From positions 1,310,307-1,374,306 of the forward strand of contig KZ627150.1 of the NCBI GenBank assembly GCA_002917775.1: a stretch of 64,000 nucleotides of DNA. The letters run 5' to 3'. The translations under genes and the position numbers were made by a program. Positions 11,615-21,833 of the stretch are shown in pieces. Each line of letters starts with the position of its first letter. Position 1 is the stretch's first letter. This stretch comes from Glaciozyma antarctica PI12. Its lineage: Eukaryota > Basidiomycota > Microbotryomycetes > Kriegeriales > Camptobasidiaceae. Below the pieces are notes generated by a model. That model was not told where the DNA came from, did no database searches, and saw nothing but the letters and a program-made list of their open reading frames with translations.

Positions 11615-12416
11615 CGTGAGGAGGTGGTGGTGGTGGTGGGAAAGAGTGTGGGAGTGCGTCGAGCGAGTTGAAAGAGCGTTGAGATCCGACTGAGGGGAGA
11701 AGGGGGGAGTTAGTCCAAGTCCTTCTCGTCCGGTGGGTACGTCGAGTCGTTCGGCGCCAATTCTCGCCAGTCCACACGGCGACGCCCTTCAGACTGCCTT
11801 CCTATGCACTCCCCGGGACTGTACGATCACGGCGAGCCTCCCTCCTGGCCCTGAAGACCTGGGAGACGAGGTTCATCCGAACAAAGGAGAGGTTCGTGCC
11901 TCGGGGTCTCCGCGCGAGTGGTTCAAACGGGAGAGGATGGGACTTGGACGTACCTGACCTGGGTGATCTACTGGCTAGCAGTGACTGTGTTTAGTGCGAG
12001 GAACGGAGGGGGGAGCGACGGGGGAAGAGGGAAAGGGACAGACGGAACAAAAGATCAGAGGCTCTGTATCCAAAACGGTCGATCTCTTCGCGTGTGCTCC
12101 CCTTTCTGCCTCGTCGGTCGCTGTACTCTCGTACTTTACTCTGCAAGAAGCTCTCTGCCCCGTTACTCGCAGGGCGTTAATTCCTCGTCCAGGGACGGTC
12201 GCGATACGCGCGCTCTGAAAACCTCCTCGTCGCGTCCGAAGCCAAATTGAGTTTGTCGTGCCTCGCGCTTTCCTCCTTGTGCTTCGTAGGAACGAGTAGA
12301 TGCCAGCGAGAGAGTGAGGAGAGATCCAGCGCAGAAAAACCCACCAAAGCTCGGCAGGCAGCTCGCTCCCATTGTTCCCTCATCCTCGCTTGGCACGAAC
12401 ACTCCATCGCAGATAT
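11615..12416. other. Intergenic: upstream of the barrel gene, 3' of the kinase gene
   Basis: About 800 bases with no convincing coding frame. The stretch just before the barrel gene start (11620-11640) is a GT/GGT-rich tract, that is pyrimidine-rich on the coding strand, as is common near fungal transcription starts. Confidence 0.5.
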
Positions 12417-14097
12417 CTACACCGTCCGTAGTACAACATAAACGTCCGTCCCCCACCCATGCATGCTCACCAAATCCAAGCTCCCGCCAAAGTACCCCGC
12501 ATAAAGCCTCGACAACGGCAACCTGCGCTCCTGGCATCAGCTTCCTCTCCTTCCCACGCAGCGAACAGAACTCACCCGAATCCCAGTCCCGCCAAAGTCC
12601 CCATAGCAGTCTTGAGCGACGTATCACCCCCCGCTGGTCCACCTCCAACACCGCCATAATACCCCGCTCCTCCCGCTCCGCCATACAGATCTGAACCCGG
12701 AGAGTCGGGATCGGAATCGGGGTCGGGGAGCTCTGGGACGGTGGTGAAAGCGTACGAGAAGATATTGGCGAGGTTCTCGGGCGCTGTGAGGGCGTTAGCT
12801 GGCGATGGGGAGGGAGGGAGAAGGGACGTACAGACTCCTCCGCCTCGGTCGCGGATGCGGATCGTCAGGACCCCAGGGACGACGCCGATCGTCACTACCA
12901 CCTCTGGGAAGTCCTTTGCGCTGAGATGAGCAGCAGGGAGGTCATCGAACGTAAAAACATCGTCGTCCCTCTCCTCTTTCTTAGGGAGGTGCGCCTCGAC
13001 CGTAGCCCTGAACGCATTCTTCAACAACTCGGTCAGGATGTACTCGAGGTGCACCCCGATTCCACCGACTTTGGCATCCTTCCCTGAGCCCTCGATACGG
13101 TAGTTGGGCGTAACGCCGTACGTCGCTTCGCACAGCGCTTGAACGTACTCTGCGCACGCGGTCACCATCTCCCCTGGCGAGAGAGCGAGGTCGAGTACGC
13201 CTACGCGCGAAGGGGTGAAGGAGGTGAGGGAGGGAGCGCGGGCGGAGGGCTCGATGCGAGGATCTTTGGTTGAGGTGGGAGGGGAGGGGAGGAGGGAGGG
13301 GAGGGAGGCGGCGGAGAGGGGAGAGGTGCTGTTCGGCGGTGAGGCGGAGGGGAGATGCGGTTACGGATCGCTTGGTTCAGGAAGGAGGTGATGACGGCGT
13401 CCGGGAGGTATTTGCGTGATTCTTGGAAGCCTGCGATGGAGGAGAGGATCAGCTCGCAGCGAGGACGAGGGGAAGCGAGCTCACCTTTGGCGAGGATGGG
13501 GATGTTGTCTCGATGCGCCTCGACCATCTGCGCCATCGCCTCGCAGAGGCGATCATTGTCGGCGAGCGTCTTGATCTCGGGAATGGCGGCGAGAAAGGCT
13601 AGAGCGAGTAGATGGATTGGTTAGACGGGTACGAGGGGTGGGGCGTTACCAGCGGAGGAAGTGGTGATCCTTATGTCTGGATCCTTGAGCAGCAGCTCAA
13701 GAAGCCTCTCCCTCGCCCCCCGCAGCCTCTCGCTCGCCCTCCCGCACCGAGAGCACCCGCCCCAGCGGCAAATAAAGGAGCAACAACCGAAAACACCGGA
13801 GCAAAGAATGAAAGCAGCTGTGAAGAACAGCCTCGTTGCTGTCAGGAACCTCGGGTGACACAGTCAGCGCCTCTCCGCCTCCCAGANNNNNNNNNNNNNN
13901 NNNNNTAGGGTGACTGGACGCGTGGTGATCTGGGAGTAGTGCGCCAGGAGCTCCTGCGGGGTTGGAGGAGGTGCGGGATCGGTCGAGTAGTGGCGCGCGC
14001 GTCGGGGCTGGAGGATAGGCACGGCGATTCGGGCGAGCGGTCGAGCGCGGAGGAGGCGGAGTGCCAGCATCTGGACGACGAAGGCGGGCGGCAGCAT
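12417..14097 (-). CDS. Mitochondrial pyruvate / branched-chain ketoacid dehydrogenase kinase (PKP/BCKDK family)
   Basis: The start is the ATG at 14095-14097. An arginine-rich leader ([22 protein letters not shown]) looks like a mitochondrial targeting peptide. The N-terminal helical domain has [24 protein letters not shown] and RLTAEQHL; the GHKL ATPase domain has [17 protein letters not shown] (N box), DRGGGV (G1 box), [23 protein letters not shown] and, after the last intron, [17 protein letters not shown] and GWGTDVY, ending at 12417-12419. These kinases phosphorylate and switch off the E1 subunit of PDH or [17 protein letters not shown] resembles the BCKDK/Pkp2 branch more than Pkp1 (inference). 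Nineteen unknown bases (13887-13905) interrupt the N-terminal part, and its link to the next exon is unclear. Two G4 runs on the plus strand (13318-13321, 13349-13352) each break the frame by one base around RLTAEQHL; both look like overcalled homopolymers. Confidence 0.85.
13887..13905. other. Assembly gap of 19 N inside the kinase gene
   Basis: A run of N separates the exon ending TTRPVTL from the rest of the kinase. The conserved stretch expected just after it is not visible, so more sequence than 19 bases may be missing. Confidence 0.95.
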
Positions 14098-14196
14098 ATG
14101 AAAAAAGAAAGCGGGGGGAGGAAATAGTCAACTACGCTAGGAGCTCCTCCCTTGATCTTGAGCTAGTACTACCACGGCCTCGTCTAACCTCAACCG

Positions 14197-14280
14197 TTGA
14201 CCGCGCTCTGCTCCTGCTCTAAGCGAGTCCAGCCCCGCTTCGATCCCGCCGAACGGTCCTCTCGCTCACGAGCTCTCTCG
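14197..14280. repeat. 84-bp inverted repeat, partner at 27108-27191
   Basis: The reverse complement of this segment matches 27108-27191 with three mismatches, and the last 64 bases (up to 14197) are identical. It covers the C-terminal end and stop of the gene at 14219-14987 plus a little 3' flank. Similarity stops abruptly on both sides. Confidence 0.9.
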
Positions 14281-14987
14281 TCGCCTTCGAACGACGCTGC
14301 TCCACCTTGAGCACCAGCATCAGCTCAATGGCCGCGCTCTCAGTCCCGCGCGACCTCTCCTTAACGCCGCTTCCACGCACAGCCCAATCGCATCGCATCG
14401 CCTCCCTCTCCGCTCCCTCCCCTCCTCCCCTCTCGACCTTCTTCCTCTTCTCCCCATCAAGCACGACGAACGACCTCCTACCCAGCTCCAAAGCTTCCAG
14501 GTCCCTAGAGCTCCAGTACCAGCGCTCCTCAGCTTCTACTGGGTCGGATGGGGAGGAGAAGGGACTTCGGCGCGGGAAGAGCTCGGGAGGGGAGGGGTGG
14601 AGCGGGGTCGGATGAGGAGGATCCTGCTCAGCGAAAGCACTTGAATTGGACCGTATGGAGTGGTCCTGCTCGTCGTCCTTCGTCGGCGGCTGGGCGCGAT
14701 TCTCAGCTTGCAGGCGTCCTCACGTGAATTGCGGCGCCTCTTCTGCTCGGCGGCATCAACGCGCCTGCGTCTTCTACTTCAGCAGAATCAGGGACACAGG
14801 CAGAAGACGCCACCTCTGCAGAAGTGATCGCATCCCTGCTCACAGGCACCTCTGTCACCTCCTCGCCACCGCACCCTCGCGCTGCTGTTTGTAAACTCGC
14901 TCTCCCTCCACCTTCTGCGGCCCATCCACATTCACACGCTTTTTTTTCTTCCTCTAAGCGAGACAGCCGCTCAGCCCAATCCAACAT
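14219..14987 (-). CDS. Uncharacterised protein, charged, two exons
   Basis: The start ATG at 14985-14987 gives MLDWAERLSRLEEEKKACEC. Exon 1 ends at RRGAAIH; an intron of about 58 nt (gtgagg ... gcag) leads in frame to HSIRSNSSAFAEQ, ELFPRRSPF, EAEERWYWSSRDLEALELG, SFVVLDGEKRKKVE and the stop at 14219-14221. There is no signal peptide or membrane helix, and I recognise no family. A near-identical piece of its last exon is present at 27100-27169 on the plus strand, which supports that this is a real, recently duplicated gene. Confidence 0.55.
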
Positions 14988-15256
14988 CCCACCGCGAAGG
15001 GAACCGTCGAAACTCGAAACTAGAGGAATCGATGCGGCAAGGAGGGAGGGCAGGCGGGGAGGAGCGAAGCTGTTGATTATGGGTGGGAGGGTAGTGAATA
15101 GTGAGGAGCGTCATAAAATGCTGTGAACGAAACTGGAAGTAAGGGCGCTTTGAAGCTGGATGAACGACCTCCGACGACTGGGGTCAGCCGCTCGTTTCTT
15201 CCTCTGGGAGCCTCTCTCGTCGAGAATTTGCAAAGAGAAAGGATTACAAAAAGGGA

Positions 15257-16730
15257 CTAGACACGCTGCAAGGTACGAAAGAACGCAAGACGATGGGGTA
15301 TTAAACGAGGTGGGATTAAGGTAGGCTGACGACGAGGTGGTAGTAAGATAGAGTAGAAGTAGAGCGCACGACGGCGCGAAACGCACCAAACGGAGAACAC
15401 GAAACCTGCAGCCCGTATCAGCATCGCTCCTTCGCACGACTCAGAGAACCACTCACCCCGCACGATCCTCAGAAGAAGAACAACCTCCTCCAAGCTCCCA
15501 TTCCCCCTCCTTCTCCAAGCTCTCAGCTTCCAACCTCCTCGCCTCCTGCTCCCTCCTCAACCTCTTCAGCATCCCCTCCTTCGGCTCTCCCTCGCTCCAT
15601 TTTCGAGCGGCGATGGGCCGATCTCCTTCGCTCCATTTGCGCGGTGCGAGATTGGGAGGGGGGAGGGAGCTCCAGGATGATGAGGGGAGGGGGTAGGAGC
15701 GAGAGGGAGGACGGGGGAGGGAGGTGGAGGAGGAGAGTGAGGCGCACGAGTTCGAGCGGTGGCTTGCGAAGACGGAGGGTTCTATCAATATCGTCAGCCC
15801 ACGCTCGCTCAGCAAAGGAAAAGACTCACCAAAGACGTAGGATCGCTCGCTATCATCACTCTTCCCCCCATTTGACGCCCTCCGCTTCTTCTCCCTCCTC
15901 TTCCTCCTCTCCCCACTCGGACTCCGGCTCCTCAATCCCACCCTCCCCGAATTCCCAGTCCTAACGCTCTCTGGCCTCCTCACAAACTTCAATCCCAGCT
16001 CCTCCGCCAGCGCACTCGAGTGCGAATAAGTCGAGGGTGGGGACGAGGGGACGAGGAACCGAGTAGGCGAGTACGACGCGATGGGCGTCAGAGCGGGGCA
16101 GGGGGAGATGGTACGAGGGACGGAGGCGAGAGCGAGTACAAGGGCGTTGTCGTTCCATGCTGGCCTTGAGGGCTCGAGACGAGGGGAGGACGGTGGGAGG
16201 GGAGGCGAGGGAGAGAAGGCGAGGAGAGTGGCGAGGATGCTGGGGGAGGGAGAGGGGGAGGGAGAGGGGGAGGGAGAGGTTACGGCTCGTCGGCTGGGAG
16301 GATGAGGATTTGATGGGAGGTCGAATCCTTCGATGCGGATCGGCGCGGTCGATGGGGACGAAGGAGGCGCCAGCGACGACGACTCGACGTTCCTCCCTCG
16401 TTCTCCTCCTCCTTCCTCCTCGACGTTCAACCCTCCCTCAGTGACCCAACTCCCCGCCTCGCTCGGGACCTCCATCTCCTCCAACTCAGACGGGCTCAGG
16501 ACCCTCGGTTCCCTCCCTTCCCTGAACTCCACCAACGTCCTACTGGCCTTCTCCAACCGATTCTTGAGGACCGTGCTCTCCATCGAACCAAAGCTCTCGG
16601 GACTCGTAGAGTGCAGTTCAAAGACTGGTCCCCTGCGAGTCCTCGAGAGGGCCGCGCTGCGTGGAGACGAGTGCAGTGGGCGATGCAGAGCGCCAGGAAG
16701 GGCAGGGAGCGACGTAGGGGTGGCGAGCAT
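15257..16730 (-). CDS. Uncharacterised S/P-rich protein, paralogue of the gene at 28514
   Basis: The start ATG at 16728-16730 gives MLATPTSLPALPGALH. The conserved N-terminal block (PVFELHSTSPESFGSME, RTLVEFREGREPRVLSP) is shared with the gene at 28514-29179. Then come an acidic patch, an SP-repeat region, a basic patch (RRKRREKKRRAS), and two copies of a RKWSEG unit (APRKWSEGDRP, AARKWSEGEPK). An intron near 15787-15830 joins YVF to EPSVFASHRS. A further gtgagt...ctgcag intron (about 15408-15458) would continue EDRA into GFVFSVW and stop at 15257-15259; without splicing the stop is at 15453. No known domain was recognised. Two related copies make it a local family. Confidence 0.6.
16242..16278. 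repeat. 12-bp tandem repeat encoding Ser-Pro dipeptides
   Basis: The unit gggggagggaga is repeated about three times in frame with the minus-strand gene, giving an SPSPSP run. It is probably length-variable. Confidence 0.8.
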
Positions 16731-17597
16731 AGTGTGGCGATGAGGGAGAAGTCAACTAGAATCCAGCTCGGTAGTTGAACCCTAGGAGATCTCTCTCAGG
16801 TGACAAAAGTCCAGGGAGAGGGGAGATGCCCGCCCTTCCGCGGGAGACCGCACAATTCCGCTCATTCCCTCCTCGTTTCCTCTCCTTCTTTCGCCTGCCT
16901 CCTGCTCCTCCCTACTCACCTCGACCAGTAAAATTGACGGCGCACCAACCGGGCGAGAAACGCCAGCAGAAACGAACGAAATCCGCACAGAAAAGCACTT
17001 CGCAGTCGCATCCGCAGCAAATGTGCGAGATCCCCCCGCAGACTCGCGAAGAGCTTCACATCTCGCGTCTCCTCTCATCGGGCACTCTTCGCAACTCCAG
17101 CACGCGAGAGAACTATACAGAGGCACCGAATGTGCCGGAGCGAAAAATCCGGAGCTCCGGAGGGGTCTGCACTGCTCGTGCGCAGAGGCGTGTGCGAAGG
17201 TTCGCATTGGGAAGGGGGTGCAGGACCTTCGTAGGGAGAAGGACGTGGCGGCACGTTGATGGAAGGAAGTTCGAAAGCGAATGAGAAGCACCGAACGAGC
17301 GAAAGGAGGCTTTGGAGCTGGCGCAGCGGGTGCGAGATCTCGTCGCAGGAGTGGAGAGCTTTGAGGAGCAGGGGAGCGAGGAGAGGTAGCCCTTGGTACG
17401 AAGCTCAGCGAGAAAACAGCCGCAGGAGAGTGCTGTCGAGCTCAAGCTGCGTCTGGGAGCGAGCTGTCGAGTACCAGCAGGACAACACAAGCCAGGAGGC
17501 CCCGCACCACTCCCTCCGCACCACTCCCTCCCAGCCCACCCAGCCACAGCCCAGCGCAGACCACTTCTCGCGAAAACGTCCACTCTATTTCCTCCTC
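16731..17597. other. Intergenic, nothing recognised
   Basis: This is 867 bases upstream of the gene at 15257-16730 and downstream of PHO91. Open frames on both strands are low in conserved features and no start or splice pattern is convincing. Confidence 0.5.
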
Positions 17598-20500
17598 CTA
17601 CATCCCCATCATCCTCATAATCACGTACCCCAACGTGATAATAACCGTCACCGCCACAATCGACGCCGGAATACCATTCTTGAAGAAATCCGATGGCTCG
17701 AGGTACCGTTGTCCCATGTCGTCTTCGACGTTGATCCTGCGCTTTTCATCAGTTTCGTTCGCGAGGAAGGGGGAGGGAGAGACGAACGCTTGGAGATTTG
17801 GGCTGTGAGAGCGTTAGTGCGAGTAGCGAGGAGAAGGCGGAGGGGACGTACAAGCCTGAGATTGGGAGACCCATGCCTGCGCTGCAGATGAGGGCTGTAG
17901 CGAGGATCAACAACCTCGGATGAGGGACCTCCATCGCCACTCCAATCTGTGCGGCGATAGGGACCACCAGAACGGAAGCGATACTGCGTTTCTCACTAGT
18001 CAGCGATGAGCATGGAGGGGAGAGGAAGGACGGACGTGTGAGAGATGAGAGTGGCGATAACGAGGACGATGATGGAGAAGAGAGCGAGGATAGGCCAGAT
18101 GTCGAGGCCGAGAACGACTTGCTGAATAACGGCGTCCATGTCGTCGAGCAGGCCTGAGGAGAGGACTGCTTTGCCGAGCCCGATTCCGCCCATGGCGAGG
18201 AAGACGATACCTGTGTCCCTCGTCAGCCACACCCGCACGCGCACGAAGGACGGAGAGACGCACTCCAGGGAGAGTGGTCGAAATCTGCCTTGCGAAGGAT
18301 CCCAGTACCGTAAAACAGGACGATCGGAATGACTGTCGCGAATCAGCTCCGCTCACCGCACCACGATAGAGCCCGACTCACTAGCGATAACTCCCATATC
18401 TCCGACGAACCACGCCAATCTCGACTCGACGCACCACAGCCCAATCGTCATCAACGTAACTCCACTAACGAACCACTGCGTCCCCGTCCACGGTTCGCGA
18501 TTCACTCGAACGGGGTTGATGATGACGCCCTTGCCTGGGCGGTAGCTCCAGAGGAGAATGAGCCAGATGAGGAAGATGGAGGTGAAGGAAACGGGGATCG
18601 AGACGGCGAACCAGCCGAGCCATGAGATCGGAGGGTTCATGTACTACCGCCGAGCCGTTAGTGGGGCGCGAGGGGAGGGAGGAGAGGACGTACTTCGAGA
18701 GCGATGAGGTTCTGAGGAGAGGAGATGGGAGAAGCCATGCCGCCGATGTTGGAGGCGAGGGCGATACCGAGGATGAGGGATTTCGAAAAGGCGGATTTGG
18801 AGGGGAGAGTTCGTAGGATAGGCTGCGTGCGTTCCTGATTAGCTCCATTCGCAGCGCACGACTGAATAAGAACGCACCTGGATGAGCGAGTAGCAGAGCA
18901 CGGGCGCCGCGACGTTACTGATCCACATGCTGGCGAAGCACGCGACGCACATGTACGCCAGCAGAACCGACTTGGGCTTCGTCCCTGCGAGACTGAGGAC
19001 CTTGGTCGCAAGCACCTTGTCGATGTTCTGCTTGCTGAGAGCCGCAGCGAGCGTAAAGCCACCGAGGAGGAGCATGATCGTCGGGCTGAACATCTGGCCG
19101 AAGATGTACCTGTGCGAGAGGTTAGCGATGGAGAGATTGCGAGACGAAGACGACGCACTTGGTCGCTTCGCCTGCTGTGAGTCGACGGTCCTCGCCATCC
19201 GTCGACCTGATGACGCGGAGAACGACGACTAGTAACGGCACCATCAACGCCGTAACGAACAGGGGAACGATCTGCGTATTCTCGTCAGCTCCTTTCTCCT
19301 CACGCGCCGATGAACGAAACTCACCTCGAGCGCCCAGAAGATGGTCACGAACGCCAACAACGCGAGGCAGTTCTGCTCCTCGGGTCGATCGAACCAATCG
19401 GCGCTCAACAGCCCCGCAAAGAGCAACAACGCAAACGCTCCCGCCACGACCTGGAAGTTGAACCACGCAGGGAGGAAGAACCTCCCGACGGGCGTAACGA
19501 CCTCGGTCTTGGTCTCCCCCAACTGCCCCTCGACGATCGGCACGTCCGTCCCGCTCCTCTTGCCCGTCCCTGCGCCTCCCCATCCCCTCCTCTCGAGCCC
19601 AATCAGCTCGCGCCAGACCGTGTTACGCTCCCAGACGACGTGCTCGCGGAGGTGAGCCTTGAGCTGCTTGAGAGCAAAATCTTGGTCGCCTTGCGTTGCG
19701 ATGTCGGCGTAGAGAGGGACGAGGGATGGGATCGCGGCGGAGAGGCGCTCTTGAGTCGTTGGCTCGAAGGGGAACGTCTTGTCGACGACGTTGGTCATGT
19801 ACGAGGTGCGGATGTGCGAGTTGGTGATCTTGTCGTACCTGGCGCGTTCCACGGTCAGCGAGCAGTCCTCAAACGTAAGAAAAAAAAGGCACTCACTTCT
19901 TGAGGACTTTGCTGAGTCCCGTGTAGTTGAGGTCGACGTACTGCTTGAGCTCCGAGAGTGCCTATCGCGAGAAGCATAGGTCAGCTCTCTCCCTTATCCT
20001 TGCGCAAGACGAACGCACCATGAATACGGCCGTGATCCTGCGCTTGTACACGATCTTGGTGTCGATAGCCCAGTCACTCCTGCTCCCCCACACGCCCTCA
20101 ATCTCCTCCTCGTCCCCATGCCTCATATCCGTGCTCATCCCAGCCCTGCTCATCCTCCTCCTCGGCGCCGGACTCCCCTTGCTTGCACTACTAGCCGACA
20201 GCATCCTCGTCGCCGTCGGGGCCTGGAGCGTAAACTGCGTGTCTCCCGCCGACAACGAATCGTCCAAGTCGAGCAAGTCGGAATCACGACTGACGCTCGA
20301 CGCAGCTCGAGTACGTTTCGGGCGAGCAGCGCTCCCGTCGGCTGAGAGAGCGCGAGTCCTAGCTTTGCGCCCTGCGCGCGTCGCGGCGTCGTAGTTCTTG
20401 GGGTTGGAGAAGACGTTCGTGATGGCTCCCTTGAGCATCTTGCTCGCCGACACGCCCTCACCATCACTGTCCTCCTCCTCCGTATCGCTCGCGCCTGATG

Positions 20501-20936
20501 CACCCATCGCTCCACCGCTTCCAACTCCCGACATCGCAGCGTCCTCCTCTTCGATCCGCTCAATGTCGGCTTGGAGGAGGACGAGGTCGGCCATGAGCTC
20601 CCGCTCCTTGTCGACGTAGAACTCGGTAATCTTGTGCAGCTCCTTGTCGAGTAAGCGCGTAAAGAGCTTCTCGTTCGTCGAAGGACCGGCGGGGACTCCG
20701 GAAGAGGAGGCGGCTTCGAGGGAGGCGGGAGAGGGTTCGTCGGAGTAGGAAGTGGGGGGTCCGTTGACGAGGTTCGTCTTCTCGAAGCGGTAGATGGCCG
20801 CCTTGAGTTGTTCGTAGCTGCGTGCGTGCGTGGTCAGCTCCCTTCCTTCTCCTAGGGCGGCACGCCGTTCTCACTTGATGTAGTAGTTTGTCCATTCTGG
20901 CACCGAGTTGAAGATGAGCGAGTGAGAGAACTTCAT
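17598..20936 (-). CDS. PHO91: SPX-domain low-affinity phosphate transporter (Pho91/Pho90/Pho87 type)
   Basis: The start ATG at 20934-20936 gives the canonical SPX opening MKFSHSLIFNSVPEWTNYYI. The SPX domain continues with SYEQLKAAIYRFEKTN, LDKELHKITEFYVDKE, a long acidic/serine insert, then LKQYVDLNYTGLSKVLKKYD and TNSHIRTSYM. The permease half (anion:Na+ symporter/ArsB fold) follows: FFLPAWFNFQVVAGAF, CLALLAFVTIFWALE, TIMLLLGGFTLAAAL, ASMWISNVAAPVLCYSL, LILGIALASNIGGMASPIS, SWLGWFAVSIPV, IATLISHT, CSAGMGLPISGFPN and the end GYVIMRMMGM at 17598-17600. SPX senses inositol pyrophosphates and restrains phosphate flux (known). Yeast Pho91 is vacuolar, Pho87/90 plasma-membrane; the sequence alone does not decide which. 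The frame stays open upstream of this ATG (SLLNQARKYTPLP) but SPX needs its free N-terminus, so I keep this start. About ten short introns. Confidence 0.93.
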
Positions 20937-21833
20937 CTTGCCGCCGAGTTTAAGAGACTGGGCGAGGCGCTCGTGTCGGCTTAGGCTGCTGCTGTTGCCG
21001 TCTGGCGGAGGAGAGGAGTCGAGGTTACGGAGGGAAGGCGAGGAGTGTTCCTCGGTGGACTGGAGTGGTTGGAGTTCGAGATCCGAGTCGCCTGTAGCTG
21101 GGAGTGGCGTGTACTTGCGGGCTTGGTTTAGAAGAGATCCTACGAGGGCGGAGAAGGAGAGAGTGGTGGTCAGCGGGAGTGTCCTCGGTACCAGGGCCAC
21201 GTTCCGCCTGTACAGTCTCCCTCGCCTCTTTAACGAGCTGCTCCTGTGCCCTCCCAAGCACCTGGCCCTGTGCTTGCTACACACCGAGCCACGGCTGCCC
21301 AGAAGACCGCCCCCTCGCACCCAGGATCAAGAACAACGGCGCGGCTAGAGCGGACGAGCATCCAGCGATCCTCCTCTCGCTGTGCCTCTGCGGGGATTAG
21401 GAGAGGGTACTCACGGACTTGATGCATTCACAGAGCATCGCTGGGTGCGATCAGGAGTGTTGAGGCGACGTAAGGGGGGAGGAGGAAAGCTGGGATCAAC
21501 CTCGCGCTTACCGCGCACTGCCTGGCTAGGGTGGATAGGTGGCGCTCCTGGTGTTTACGGGTTGTGTTCCTACCAAACGGCGCTCTGCTCGTTCAATGCT
21601 TTGACGAAGCTCGACGCCAGGCGCGAGGGCAGCGCACCCGAGTTGCGATCTCGCTACCCACTTGGCTCCTCCGACGAGCCTCGCTGCTCGGTATACCCAG
21701 GGAGAATCAACACTCGCTTCGGGCTCTCCATTCCCCTCTGCAGTGAGAGCGAGAGCGAGAGAAGAATGCGTGACTCGAATCCGATGGTATTGAACTGCTC
21801 ATACATCTCTTCCCTCCCCTCCCCGAACTCGCT
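20937..21833. other. Intergenic between fimbrin 3' end and PHO91 5' end
   Basis: About 900 bases, likely holding the PHO91 promoter and the fimbrin 3' flank. The first 350 bases upstream of PHO91 remain open in its frame and may be 5' UTR. I looked for a PHO-type CACGTG site and saw none that I can support. Confidence 0.45.
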
